Shown here: in pieces, positions 36,740 through 45,970 of the stretch
How positions within the stretch are numbered: the stretch's first letter is position 1
How the letters are laid out: the number at the start of each line of letters is the position of its first letter
Source of the DNA: Hyphomonas sp. TMED17
GTDB taxonomy: Bacteria; Pseudomonadota; Alphaproteobacteria; Caulobacterales; Hyphomonadaceae
NCBI GenBank assembly: GCA_002172915.1
Contig: NHBW01000009.1
Location: 28,524 to 92,523 of the forward strand
Direction of reading: 5' to 3'
Length of the DNA: 64,000 nucleotides
Position numbers and translations under genes: made by a program
The notes under the pieces: model-generated
Told to the model about the DNA's origin: nothing
Databases searched by the model: none
Seen by the model: only the letters and a program-made list of their open reading frames with translations

Positions 36740-36903
36740 TTCTAACCCTCCTTATTGTTTTTTTTAGATGCTAGTACGGAAATTTTCCTGTCTCAAAGCT
36801 AAAACATTTTCTCTACCGAAATGCCGCATGCCGCGCCGTAGATTTGTCGGACAATAACAATTCAGCTAAAATGGATGATCGGATCCAGATTAGGCGGAAC
36901 AAG

Positions 36904-37647
36904 ATGATAGGCACGGATAAGCAGCACGGGAGTGTTCTGGTTCTAGGTGCGGGCGCCCAAAACGGGTTGGGCAGTGCACTTGCGCGTAGATTTGCTTCAG
37001 CCGGCTATGATCTCGTTGTCACCGGCCGTTCGGCGGACAAGGTTGGTAAGATCGCAGCTGATATTGAAGCCGCAGGCGGCATTGCGCAGGCCGAGACAGT
37101 TGATGTTACGAACGTTGATGATCTTGATCGCATATTTAGCATTCTCGCTAATAAAGGGCCGATTTCTGCGGTACTCTATAATGCTGGCAATAATGGTATC
37201 ATTCCTTTTGCGGAGCTAACGGCCGAGCAATTTCAAGCCTTCTGGCATGTTGGCTGTCTCGGTGGCTTCCACGTCGCCAAGCGTGCTCTTCCTTTGCTCG
37301 AGGCACAAGGCAGCGGCAGCTTGTTCTTTACCGGCGCGTCGGCTTCCTTGCGAGGACGCCCAAATTTCGCACAGTTTTCAGTTGCAAAAGCGGGCTTGCG
37401 AATGCTGGCTCAGTCACTCGCCCGAGAATATGGCCCAAAAGGGATTCATGTCGCTCATTTCATTATTGATGGGGTGATCGATGGCGAAATTGTCCGGCAG
37501 AAATTCGGAGACTATATCGACCGCCTTGGCGAAGACGGGACGCTGAAACCAGAGGCGATTGCGGACACATTTTTCGCGGTCCACCAGCAGGGCCGGTCGG
37601 CCTGGACGCACGAACTTGATTTACGCCCGTTTAAGGAGGCTTGGTAG
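36904..37647 (+). CDS. Short-chain dehydrogenase/reductase family protein lacking the catalytic Tyr
   Basis: A 247-residue Rossmann-fold protein. The cofactor-binding loop is GAGAQNGLG, with R at GRSADK suggesting NADP(H); YNAGNN is the NNAG-like motif; FTGASAS carries the active-site Ser. Where SDRs have YxxxK, this protein reads FSVAK (F158, K162), so the proton-donating tyrosine is missing; the rest of the helix (AGLRMLAQSLAREYGPKGIHV) is normal. It may use another residue or only bind a ligand. Starts at 36871 (ATG) or 36844 (TTG) are possible; ATG 36904 has AGGCGGA upstream. Nineteen bases separate it from the GFA gene. Confidence 0.83.
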   Translation: MIGTDKQHGSVLVLGAGAQNGLGSALARRFASAGYDLVVTGRSADKVGKIAADIEAAGGIAQAETVDVTNVDDLDRIFSILANKGPISAVLYNAGNNGIIPFAELTAEQFQAFWHVGCLGGFHVAKRALPLLEAQGSGSLFFTGASASLRGRPNFAQFSVAKAGLRMLAQSLAREYGPKGIHVAHFIIDGVIDGEIVRQKFGDYIDRLGEDGTLKPEAIADTFFAVHQQGRSAWTHELDLRPFKEAW

Positions 37648-37666
37648 CAACAGGGAGTTAGTTATT

Positions 37667-38074
37667 ATGGAAAATACAGGTCAATGCCTATGTGGTGCGG
37701 TAACATATTCATTCACCGGCGGCACAGAGACGGTGGTGATGTACCACTGTAAGAACTGTCAGCGCCAAAGCGGCAGCGCATACTCGTTAAATTTAGTTGT
37801 TCCTTCGGAGGGAGTACGCCTGACCGGCAAGCTGAAGCGCTATGAGGACAAAGGTGAGGGTGGAGCGCCCGTTTATCGGGAGTTTTGCCCCGAATTTGGC
37901 TCACCTGTTCGATCTTTTGTCACCGGACTTCCAGGTATGGATGTTTTTAAGGTTGGGACCCTGCATAAAACTGAAAATATTTCACCTCAGGTTCAAATCT
38001 GGTGCACAAGTGCCGTAGCCGGCTTGAAAATTGACGCATCCGTGCCGGCTTTTGATAAGAACATACCCAGCTAG
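37667..38074 (+). CDS. GFA/CENP-V family zinc-binding protein
   Basis: A 135-residue beta-fold protein of the glutathione-dependent formaldehyde-activating family. Zinc-ligand cysteines visible are C7 and C9 (CLCGAV), C28 and C31 (HCKNCQRQSG) and C74, but the usual fourth pair FCxxCGS reads FCPEFGS, with F77 in place of the second cysteine, so one zinc site is probably incomplete. Most family members have no proven activity. ATG 37667 has AGGGAG upstream; the gene follows the SDR gene closely and is probably co-transcribed. Confidence 0.85.
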   Translation: MENTGQCLCGAVTYSFTGGTETVVMYHCKNCQRQSGSAYSLNLVVPSEGVRLTGKLKRYEDKGEGGAPVYREFCPEFGSPVRSFVTGLPGMDVFKVGTLHKTENISPQVQIWCTSAVAGLKIDASVPAFDKNIPS

Positions 38075-38381
38075 GTCAGTTTTCCCATGACAGGTTTGGC
38101 TTAAAGGTAAAGCGGCCGCCGATCTTGTTTGGATCCATGAATAAATGTGTTTTGAATCCATGTGTACGTTCCGTACTTTTTGTTTAACGTATTGATTTTA
38201 AAACCTTTACGAGGGCGATTTTATTCTGGCTTCCGAGAGAAAATAGGGTGTTGCAGGATTGAAAACTTATCGCAATTCGCCGTCTGAAAGCTATATTTCA
38301 AGATCTAATACCCAATGGCCGCTATATTTTGCGACCGCCGTCGCGTATGGGCTAGGGCGAGTTCAGCATGTCCTTTCTAGC
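38075..38381. other. Intergenic region between convergent genes
   Basis: About 300 AT-rich bases. No gene and no clear terminator seen. Confidence 0.5.
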
Positions 38382-39002
38382 CTAAAATACAAGCATCCGG
38401 GCTAGCGGGCGCGCGGGTGTGTTAGGCGGTGCGTATATAATGGCGCTCGAAACGCCAATCAGCCAGACTGCAATTACGATATGATAAAGGTGAAAGCTGA
38501 GTTCTGGACCTAAAACAGGGGACCGTCTGATAAAGACTAGACCAAAGACAAACAAACTCAGCGTGAAGCCATGCGCGAGCCGCATATTTAGCGGCTGATG
38601 AGATGCCATCAGGGCAAGAATGGGCAGGATAATGCCGCCAGCCAGCAAAACCATCATGGTTGCTACTGGCAGCCAGATTGACAGTATGGTGAGACCGATA
38701 GCGACCGGCACAAGGCAAGCCTTTAGATTACGATGTATTGCGGTATCACCGATGGTGCCAATCATCGCCGCTACAAATAAAATGATCGCAAGCACGCTCC
38801 CTTTCTGGGTCAGCATAGGATGAATTGTGCCGAGCGCCTCATGCCATTGGAGGCCGAATCTTGCCGCGCCGAGTAATGCTGCGAACCCGAGGACGGCAAT
38901 TGCGGTCGCGGCAATATACTGTCTGTGAAGCAATAGGGCTTTGGCACAGATCGCTGCCGACACCACGATCACGAGTTCGGACAGGGCGAAATGAGGTGGC
39001 AT
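38382..39002 (-). CDS. Polytopic membrane protein of unknown function
   Basis: A 206-residue protein with about six or seven hydrophobic helices and short loops. I do not recognise the family. Histidines in WHEALGTIHPM, AIHRN and SFHLYHI, some inside or next to membrane helices, could bind a metal or heme. Its ATG directly abuts the TAA stop of the fatty-acid hydroxylase gene (no gap), so translation should be coupled and the two products are likely to work on the same lipid substrate. Confidence 0.65.
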   Translation of the reverse strand: MPPHFALSELVIVVSAAICAKALLLHRQYIAATAIAVLGFAALLGAARFGLQWHEALGTIHPMLTQKGSVLAIILFVAAMIGTIGDTAIHRNLKACLVPVAIGLTILSIWLPVATMMVLLAGGIILPILALMASHQPLNMRLAHGFTLSLFVFGLVFIRRSPVLGPELSFHLYHIVIAVWLIGVSSAIIYAPPNTPARPLARMLVF

Positions 39003-39929
39003 TTACGCTCTAGCCGTCAGGCTTTGCTGCACCTTTTGCGCCGCCTCCCGCTTTATATCCAGCGAAGTTTGTCGAGATCCGTCATGGCTCCAGCCCGGTT
39101 GTGCCACAATATATTTCAGCCGATCTTTCCAGCTTCGATTTGGGCCGAAAACATCCTTCAGGACCCCCCAATATTCGTGAAATATGATTGTTATGGGATT
39201 GTAGGTCTCGAGGTCTTTCACCAGACCATAATCGGGTCTATCGTTGAGATCCTCTTCTGCGAATGTCCCGAATAATCTGTCCCAGATAATCAATGTGCCA
39301 GCATAATTGGTGTCCAGATAGCGTGGATTTTTGCCGTGATGGACGCGGTGATGAGACGGAGTGTTAAAAATGGCTTCAATCCATGGGTGTAATTTGCCGA
39401 CCAGTTCCGTGTGTAAAAAGAATTGATAGACAGCATTCAAGGCGCCGCAAAAAATTACCAGAACGGGATCGAAACCGATCAGTACGAGCGGCACTTTCAA
39501 AAGGGTTGTGCCAGTAAAATGCTTCGTCCACCCCTGTCGCAAGGCGACGGCAAAATTGAAATGGGTACTCGAGTGATGGGTCACATGCATTGCCCATGGC
39601 CACCTAATCCGATGCGCCATGCGGTGGTGTAAATAGTAACGCATGTCATCGAGGATGAAACAGACGATGATTGCCGAAAGTGTCAGCGGTATGTCGGCGA
39701 TCCTAAACTGGGCGGCCCATAATAGCAGGCCCAATGTTAGGAAGGCCGAAGCCCCATTTGTGAGAACACTTGTCAGTCCGAGAAAAATACTGGTTCCGTC
39801 GTCCTGCATATCCAGATTACCCGGGACTTTGAAGACTTTGACAGCTAGGGTCTCGAGGAATATGGCGCCGAAAAAAAACGGAATGGCAATTAAGGTCACT
39901 TTAGACGCAACGATATCTTCTAAAGCCAA
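39003..39929 (-). CDS. Sterol desaturase/fatty acid hydroxylase family protein
   Basis: A di-iron membrane hydroxylase of about 308 residues. The histidine clusters are all present: YYLHHRMAH, HVTHHSSTHFN, a central H, and HHRVHHGKNP, which together hold two irons; four or so helices surround them. These enzymes hydroxylate or desaturate lipids at the membrane. The start is uncertain: TTG 39929 lies five bases after GGAGG, while TTG 39941 is the longest possible; no ATG is available. It forms an operon with the next membrane protein and is divergent from a LysR gene. A paralogue sits at 51316. Confidence 0.85.
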   Translation of the reverse strand: MALEDIVASKVTLIAIPFFFGAIFLETLAVKVFKVPGNLDMQDDGTSIFLGLTSVLTNGASAFLTLGLLLWAAQFRIADIPLTLSAIIVCFILDDMRYYLHHRMAHRIRWPWAMHVTHHSSTHFNFAVALRQGWTKHFTGTTLLKVPLVLIGFDPVLVIFCGALNAVYQFFLHTELVGKLHPWIEAIFNTPSHHRVHHGKNPRYLDTNYAGTLIIWDRLFGTFAEEDLNDRPDYGLVKDLETYNPITIIFHEYWGVLKDVFGPNRSWKDRLKYIVAQPGWSHDGSRQTSLDIKREAAQKVQQSLTARA

Positions 39930-40040
39930 TATACCCTCCAAAAGTCGTATCTTAGCAGCTGGTTATTAGACTCAGAATAGAGTTGTTTATTAATGATGGT
40001 AAGTGAATAATCGCAATTAAACTATAAAAAATACGCATTA

Positions 40041-40922
40041 ATGTTCGACCTTCGTCTTCTTAATCATTTCGATGCAGTCTATCGGCACCGCAATTTTTCG
40101 AAGGCTGCGGAGGAGATTGGCTTGTCACAATCGGCCCTGACGAAGAGCATTAAAGTGCTTGAGGCTAGTTGGGGCGTCGATCTGTTTTCCAGAACGACCC
40201 GCAGCGTTATGCCGACTGAAGCGGGCCATCGGCTCAAAGCGGCCGGTGATGACCTGCTGGCGCACGCAGAAATGGTGAAAACGGAAACGCTCGGTAGAGA
40301 GCGGGTGTTGCGGGTGTTGACAGGCGCCGCCGTGCTTGAAACATTCGTTCATAAGGCTGTTGCTCGGTATCGTCAGAATTACCCGAATACGCGGCTCATA
40401 TTTCTTGCCATGCCACCGGGAGCCGCTATTGAGGAGCTGATGCGCAACCGGGCGCATCTTCTGTTGTATCATTCGTATACAGTTGCTGCGTTTCCGCACG
40501 AACAGCGTTTAAAGACTGAGGAAGTTAACAAAACGCCATGTTATATGCTGTCACGCAAGGATCATCCGGTTCTGGACATTGATCTGACACTCGATGCGGC
40601 GTTGGCGTTCGAATGGGCTGTCGTTAATATGGACCCCATGTTCCTGAAAAAGCTGCCATAGGCGACGCAAAGCTTGGTCGAACAGCATGAGTTTCCGAAA
40701 TATTCATTGCTAAGCCTTAGCGCCTGCATCGAGCTTGTTCGGTCTTCTAATGTTTTATCAATTGTTCCCGAAGCCGCGATCGAATATCTTTCGGATCGCG
40801 ATCAATTTGTGCTCACCAAGATGCCGGTGGAGCTAAATTTCCGAGTTTCTGCTGTAACCCTTAATGAGGGATGGGAGGAGCCAATGGTCAAACAGTTCAT
40901 CAAGATTTGCAACGAAATTTGA
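40041..40922 (+). pseudogene. LysR family transcriptional regulator, interrupted by in-frame TAG
   Basis: The N-terminal 206 codons encode a LysR helix-turn-helix (LLNHFDAVYRHRNFSKAAEE, then QSALTKSIKVLE) and the first half of the effector domain. A TAG at 40659-40661 stops it, and the same frame continues for another 80 codons (VEQHEFPKYSLLSLSACIE...), completing a normal-length LysR of about 293 residues. No restart with a ribosome binding site is seen after the TAG. It sits divergently beside the fatty-acid hydroxylase operon, the classic position for a LysR regulator and its target. Loss of the effector domain would leave the target unregulated or constitutively bound. Confidence 0.82.
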
Positions 40923-41074
40923 ATTAGTGTGGTCGCGGCGAACGCGGCCGCCACCGTGTATTGCAATAGTTGCCATAAAAAACAGGATCTGATCCTGTCA
41001 CGCTTGATGCGTGGTATCTGATATCCCGCTTCATCTCGCAATTCGTATAACACTTGTAATGGGTTCTATCGCGA

Positions 41075-41105
41075 TAAAAAACGACCAGAGCTTTCACTCT
41101 GGTCG
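41075..41105 (-). terminator. Intrinsic terminator of the secreted protein gene
   Basis: On the minus strand CGACCAGAG and CTCTGGTCG pair perfectly around TGAAAG and are followed at once by six T. It ends 22 bases after the stop of the gene at 41128. Confidence 0.92.
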
Positions 41106-41127
41106 CTTCAGATTTGTAACCGATAGC

Positions 41128-41823
41128 TTATTCGGCCGTGTAAATAATCTCGCATACTTCGACGGAGTCATTGACGATTTCGCGACCCGTGGCGGCAATA
41201 CCGGTTAATGCCTCAGCGTACCAATCCGGAGCAGCATATTGCGCGGCCATTAAAGCGCCGAGCCTGTGCGAATCTGGGGCGATAACTCGAACAGTTACGA
41301 TACCGACCTCGTCCGGACCGCTCACAGGTGCGGTGAGTACCGCCATGAAAATATCCTCAAACCCGTTCGCGTGCATCGCTGCTTCCATCGCTGAAATCGC
41401 TTCGGCATAAGCTGCAGGCTGGCTGGTTTTGACTTTATAAACACGCTCGACGCCCGGGTTCAGCTCAAAATCATTGATTGGAACATACATTTCCGAGTCG
41501 ATGATTGTCCGCATTTCAGAAATTGGACCGCTTGTAGGTGCACCAAGAAATTTGATGCCGGCATCCATCGCATCGCCCATGCTCGAATACCCGGTCCAAA
41601 CAAACATTTCGCCGTAATATTGCGACCCTGCGGTCGTCCTGCAAACACCTGCGACTTCCGCTTCTAAAGCCGAGAATATGACCGGATTTGCCTTGAGCGC
41701 AGCGACATAAGTTGTCTGGTCTTCGACAGCCATGTTGAGAACATTGAAAGCGCCACGATCTTGTGCGCTTGCAATCCCGGTAATCGCAAGTGCGGCCAGA
41801 GAGGCCGTAATAAGTTTTTTCAT
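41128..41823 (-). CDS. Secreted hypothetical protein with two similar halves
   Basis: A 231-residue protein with a clear signal peptide (MKKLITASLAALAITGIASA, cleavage after ASA). The mature part appears to contain two related alpha/beta units: each has a YxxAL/AxxA helix followed by a strand-helix stretch such as FVWTGYSSMGDAMDA and TVRVIAPDSHRLGAL. That layout is like the dimeric ferredoxin-like (NIPSNAP/monooxygenase) proteins fused in tandem, but I cannot confirm it. Two cysteines (GVCRTT, VEVCEI) could form a disulfide. ATG 41823 has GGGGAT just upstream; TTG 41835 is the longer option. Confidence 0.7.
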   Translation of the reverse strand: MKKLITASLAALAITGIASAQDRGAFNVLNMAVEDQTTYVAALKANPVIFSALEAEVAGVCRTTAGSQYYGEMFVWTGYSSMGDAMDAGIKFLGAPTSGPISEMRTIIDSEMYVPINDFELNPGVERVYKVKTSQPAAYAEAISAMEAAMHANGFEDIFMAVLTAPVSGPDEVGIVTVRVIAPDSHRLGALMAAQYAAPDWYAEALTGIAATGREIVNDSVEVCEIIYTAE

Positions 41824-42132
41824 TTTTATCCCCAATTTTCTTTCATCAAGCCAGTAGTCTGACGCTTTATGTCTGGCGGTTTGATGAAAAGTTTCGCTTT
41901 GCGTCAGAATAAAAGCCGGCTTAACCGATACAATTCATGCTGTTGGCGCTTATCTTGCGGAATCCGTCTTGCTCGGCTGTCGCCGATATCTCGACTTCCA
42001 GATGTCGCGGTGGCTGCCTTTCTCTTTTGCAAGCCGGGCTTCCTACGACTTGACGTTATCAAATAATTTTTGCATGTCCATCCTTAAGCTTGGTGGATCA
42101 TGTTCTGAAGGACCTCCGGCGCATCGATACGT
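41824..42132. other. Intergenic region upstream of secreted protein gene
   Basis: About 310 bases between two minus-strand genes. It should hold the promoter of the secreted protein gene; no gene or strong structure is visible. Confidence 0.5.
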
Positions 42133-43341
42133 TTAGGGCCACAGGCCGAGCGTTCTAAGAATGCCGCGCAGACCAAGGCCAAATGTGATCATAACGACCG
42201 ACGCGCCCATTAAATTGGCGAGGTTTGAGTTCGCATGCTTGCCAACCAGATTCTGCTTGTTCATGACATATAACAAAAAGGCGGCCATTAGTGGCAGCAA
42301 TAGGCCATTTGCGGCCTGAGCGGTCAGAATTAGCAGGATCGGTTTAATCCCCAGCGTGCCGACCAACGCGCCGATGCCGAGTATGGTTATTGATGTCAGC
42401 TTTGTAGCTCGCCGCCTGGCAGTCGAATTTAGACCCGGCAATATCTCGGAAACGGCGTAACCGGCTGCGAGCGGCGCGGTAATCGCGGATGTGAGGCCTG
42501 CTGCCAGCAGGCCGAGGCCGAGTAAATAGCGCGCCCAAGGACCGGCTACGGGTTCAAGCGATCGCGCCATGTCAGCTGCATTCGTGACCTCTAGCTGGCT
42601 GCTGAACAAGGCCGAGGCCGCCGTTGCTAGTATGAGAAGGGATACGAGGCCGCCAAGTCCGATTGATACTATTGTGTCCGCTCTTGCATCGGCAACTTGA
42701 TCAGGCGTCCAGCGCCGTCGCGCAGCGGCGGCATGAAGAAACAGATTATACGGGACGACCGTTGTTCCGATTAGCGCGATGGCTGTTAGCGTGCCACCTT
42801 CAGGTATGCGGGGAATTAAGCCATTGAGCATTGCCAGAAGGTTCGGGCGGGTGAGTAGCGCTGTACCAAAAAATGCGAGGCCCATGATGAGAACCAGACC
42901 GATGAGAAGCCGTTCAAGCGACTTGTAACGTCCGAAGATAAGGGCGGGGAGGGCTGTGACGGCAATTGCAAGAACATACCAGTGACGCGCGAGGCGGTCG
43001 GGTCCAAGCATTGATTCCGCACCGAAGGCGCCGCCAACCAGATTTCCGGCTTCATAGGCAGCGTTGCCAATCGCAATCGCTATAAATACGAGCGCCGCGA
43101 TAATGATCCGCACCGGCCCGGATGGCAGGCTTTGCATGAGCGCTTCACCAAGCCCGCGTTGGGCACCGGCGCCAAGTCGGGCGGCCATATCCTGCAGCAG
43201 GATCGTCGAAAGTGTTGCAAACACCAGTGCCCAGACGAGTACAAAACCGAAATTGGCACCCGCAAGTGTACAAGTTGTGACTGTGCCGGGGCCTATGAAT
43301 GCGGCGGTTACATAGGCGCCCGGACCAATTTTAAGCTTCAC
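42133..43341 (-). CDS. Nramp-related transporter lacking canonical metal-binding residues
   Basis: A 402-residue inner-membrane protein with 11 or so helices and an Nramp fold. The TM1 signature that reads DPGN in manganese/iron transporters is GPGT here (17-20, in AAFIGPGT), and the TM6 MPHN motif is VPYN (196-199, in GTTVVPYNLFLH). Thus the aspartate, one asparagine and the methionine that coordinate transition metals are all replaced. Related bacterial proteins with altered sites transport magnesium or are uncharacterised, so manganese transport should not be assumed. GTG 43341 overlaps the TGA stop of the DUF2891 gene (GTGA), implying coupled translation. Confidence 0.85.
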   Translation of the reverse strand: MKLKIGPGAYVTAAFIGPGTVTTCTLAGANFGFVLVWALVFATLSTILLQDMAARLGAGAQRGLGEALMQSLPSGPVRIIIAALVFIAIAIGNAAYEAGNLVGGAFGAESMLGPDRLARHWYVLAIAVTALPALIFGRYKSLERLLIGLVLIMGLAFFGTALLTRPNLLAMLNGLIPRIPEGGTLTAIALIGTTVVPYNLFLHAAAARRRWTPDQVADARADTIVSIGLGGLVSLLILATAASALFSSQLEVTNAADMARSLEPVAGPWARYLLGLGLLAAGLTSAITAPLAAGYAVSEILPGLNSTARRRATKLTSITILGIGALVGTLGIKPILLILTAQAANGLLLPLMAAFLLYVMNKQNLVGKHANSNLANLMGASVVMITFGLGLRGILRTLGLWP

Positions 43342-44498
43342 TGTATGGCTCCGGCGCCGGTTAAGCCACGTCGCGTCGTTAAATAAGTCGCGAAACTGCC
43401 GAGCCAGTGTGAGCCTTCGTAATTATCAGAAGAAATGGCCGCAACACCGGTTTCGCGGTGTAGGCTGGCGGAGGCTTCCAGGGATTGTCGTCTTGGATCA
43501 TCAGTTGCCAGCGCGGCTGCAATCCCGTTCATTGCCCAAGCGCGGGACAGGTTGACCCCGTCCAGATGAACAAGATGACCATCATTGGGATCGATCACGA
43601 TTCCGGGCGCTAGCCAGTCGCTTTCGCCAGTGCTTGGGATGTCTGGTAAAAAGGCTGTGAGCCAGTTACTAAATTCCTGTTGCGTCATTATCCGGCGCAT
43701 CAGGTCGGCTTCTTGCAAGCAGGGCGATAGAAAGTCCGCGCCGGAGGGTTCGTAGTGCAATGGGCAGTTGGTGTCGTTTTCGTAAAATGCCCGCGATCGC
43801 TCGATTAACAGGCGCTCGAGCTGTTGATCATTTACCGTGCGTGCATAATCCAGAATGAGTGCAAAACCGAATGCGCTCTGGCCGTGCGTGCCGGATCGTA
43901 CCGGATAGGCGAGGTTGGGAAGCCAACCTATGATCCGGTCACGAATAATCATTTCAAGCGGCTGGAGATGGTTGCGCCATTCTTGCAGACGTGGGTCGTC
44001 CGACTCGTCCAGCTCGGCGACCAGTTGAAGGAACCATGCCAGACCATAAGGCCGTTCGAATGCTTTGCGCTGGGGCGCTGTAAAATACTCGACTTCGCGG
44101 GCGATGTTTTCTGGCGCAAAACTGTCATCGAGTTTGGCGATAATTGCATCTCTCATCGGGCTGTCGTCGTAAACTTTAAGAACCCGGCTTAGTAACCAGT
44201 GCCCATGGACGGAAGAATGCCAGTCGAAACAGCCGTAGAACGCCGGAAACAACTCTCTGGGTGGACGGGCATCGGCATCATCATTCAGGAGATGCGAAGT
44301 TTTATTTGGGTATTCTTTATGCACACAGTCTAATGCCAAAAGTGCCATTCTTTCTTCGACAATATCGGGGCGTGCGGTTGGCAGGGGAGTTTCAGCGTCA
44401 AGCACCGGTGCCGCCGTCATGGTTTTACTGTCCGTTATGTTCTGCCCGCTGCAAGCAGTCAGAATTATACCCATTAGCAGACCTGTAAGTTTTTTCAT
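43338..44498 (-). CDS. DUF2891 family lipoprotein
   Basis: A 386-residue protein. Lipoprotein signal MKKLTGLLMGIILTAC puts a lipidated cysteine at residue 16. The rest is a helical DUF2891 domain with conserved CVHKEYPNK, YGCFDWHSSVHGHWLL and FERPYGLAWFLQL and a late SHWLGSFATYL. This family resembles (alpha/alpha)-barrel glycan lyases and hydrolases in layout but has no proven activity. It is first in a two-gene operon with the Nramp-like gene (GTGA overlap). ATG 44498 has GGGG seven bases upstream; GTG 44504 is the longer option. Confidence 0.83.
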   Translation of the reverse strand: MKKLTGLLMGIILTACSGQNITDSKTMTAAPVLDAETPLPTARPDIVEERMALLALDCVHKEYPNKTSHLLNDDADARPPRELFPAFYGCFDWHSSVHGHWLLSRVLKVYDDSPMRDAIIAKLDDSFAPENIAREVEYFTAPQRKAFERPYGLAWFLQLVAELDESDDPRLQEWRNHLQPLEMIIRDRIIGWLPNLAYPVRSGTHGQSAFGFALILDYARTVNDQQLERLLIERSRAFYENDTNCPLHYEPSGADFLSPCLQEADLMRRIMTQQEFSNWLTAFLPDIPSTGESDWLAPGIVIDPNDGHLVHLDGVNLSRAWAMNGIAAALATDDPRRQSLEASASLHRETGVAAISSDNYEGSHWLGSFATYLTTRRGLTGAGAIQ

Positions 44499-44754
44499 CG
44501 TCACACCCCTTAATCAATTTACCGAACTGTGCCGCAGAAACTCTGTAATTAGCAATGGGGCTTGGTTCAGTCTGTCTGCTTTTCTCGCGATTTAGCAGGA
44601 TTATGCGGGCTTGGCGCAAGCTTAAGTCTAGACTTGGTCGTCGCTCAAAGCTGGCCAGTTTAATCAAACGGGCAAGTTTCTTCATCAGTCGCATTACCTT
44701 TGACCGACATCGACCTATCATTGTCTCGACCGGATGGCAAGGACTAGCAGGCCG

Positions 44755-45006
44755 ATGCAGAAGATTTCCTACAGAGTAGAATTTCTGGAGCGATCAGATG
44801 ATCCGGACTCGATCCGGGCGGAATATTTCGCACACGATCGGAATGCGGCGGTGCGGGCGGCAAGGGCCCTTTCTGAATTCAAGCAGAGTATCGATATCTT
44901 TGTTATTCGCGCCGAGATCGATGTCGGCAAAGCTGATTTTATCGATACCGGCCATGTCGTTTTTGAGAGTGGCCGGCTGAAATCGACACATGCAATATAT
45001 CGTTAA
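44755..45006 (+). CDS. Small hypothetical protein
   Basis: An 83-residue protein with alternating strand and helix predictions (ISYRVEFLER, NAAVRAARALSEF, IDIFVIRAEID) compatible with a small ferredoxin-like fold. I recognise no family. ATG 44755 is used; an in-frame ATG at 44734 adds seven residues. No strong ribosome binding site lies before either, so this call is modest; the sequence has protein-like composition and no overlapping gene. Confidence 0.5.
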   Translation: MQKISYRVEFLERSDDPDSIRAEYFAHDRNAAVRAARALSEFKQSIDIFVIRAEIDVGKADFIDTGHVVFESGRLKSTHAIYR

Positions 45007-45182
45007 ACCCATATGGTGCCTTCGCTTTTTTGGCTAAGTTTTGATTAGCGGGCTTATACGCACTAACGCGTATCCGGACCGAATGTTTCAACAATGGCAG
45101 GATGTCACGAACCCCGGGTTTTAGGTTGTCTTGGTATGTCGAACTGGTTAGGTGCTGTGTTTTAAACCGAGGATCTTTTCTT

Positions 45183-45665
45183 ATGAGCATTAATGTCGGA
45201 GATAAATTACCAGAAGTGACGTTCCTGGAAATGGGCGAAAAAGGACCAGAACCGGTCACGACGACAGATGTCTTTGCGGGAAAGAAAATCGCCCTTTTTG
45301 CTGTGCCGGGTGCGTTTACACCAAGCTGTTCCGCAAAACATTTGCCTGGCTTCGTACAGCAGAGCGAAGCGCTTGCTGACAAAGGTGTTGATGAGATTGT
45401 CTGCACTGCAGTTAATGACAGCTTTGTTCTCGCGGCGTGGGGCAAATCGATTGACCCCGATGGCAAAGTTCGGATGCTGGCCGACGGGAATGGTACATTC
45501 GCCGAGACGCTTGGGCTGGAGATGGACCGCTCAGGTTTTGGTATGGGCAAGCGATCGCAGCGTTATTCAATGATTGTTGAAAATGGCACGATTACAAGCC
45601 TGAATGTCGAGCAAGGTGGTGCTTTTGAGGTTTCCAGCGCCGACTACATGCTGGGGCAGCTTTAG
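45183..45665 (+). CDS. Peroxiredoxin, Prx5/AHP1 type
   Basis: A 160-residue thioredoxin-fold peroxidase. The peroxidatic cysteine is C49 in VPGAFTPSCSAKHLPGF, the classic Prx5 active site, and the C-terminal region VDEIVCTAVNDSFVLAAWGK is typical of the family. It reduces hydrogen and alkyl peroxides, with glutathione or glutaredoxin likely as donor. ATG 45183 lies after GAGGA; an upstream frame to 45102 adds unconserved residues. It is the second peroxiredoxin of the window, next to Bcp. Confidence 0.94.
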   Translation: MSINVGDKLPEVTFLEMGEKGPEPVTTTDVFAGKKIALFAVPGAFTPSCSAKHLPGFVQQSEALADKGVDEIVCTAVNDSFVLAAWGKSIDPDGKVRMLADGNGTFAETLGLEMDRSGFGMGKRSQRYSMIVENGTITSLNVEQGGAFEVSSADYMLGQL

Positions 45666-45970
45666 AAGGCAATTTTAGGCCGTCGGTGTCCTGGTCTTCG
45701 AGATAGGATACTGGCGGTCTTCCGCCTCCAGTTCTGATAACTGCATAGATTCTGATCGCTCTGATTTATGAATAATCGAAGTGTCGAAGGCGCCAGATAC
45801 TGGCATGATATGACTATGTGTACGGTAAGTTCAGGCGACTAAATCGGGCTGGCAGAGATCGTTTTATCTTTCGCCTCGGGCGACTGCAAATCGATAAAAA
45901 CAGCATATTATCAATCTGCTAAAATTAAACCTGTCGATAAGCGTCCGCGTCTGTAGGCCTTTTTGCCGCT
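45666..45970. other. Intergenic region between convergent genes
   Basis: About 305 bases between the peroxiredoxin stop and the xseA stop. An imperfect repeat ACTGG/CCAGT around 45708-45732 is the only hairpin candidate. Confidence 0.45.

Noticed and set aside
19154..40661. Amber (TAG) recoding, since both premature stops are TAG
   Set aside because: TAG ends several intact genes here (prfB, anmK, metG), putP also has frameshifts, and no recoding machinery is in the window.
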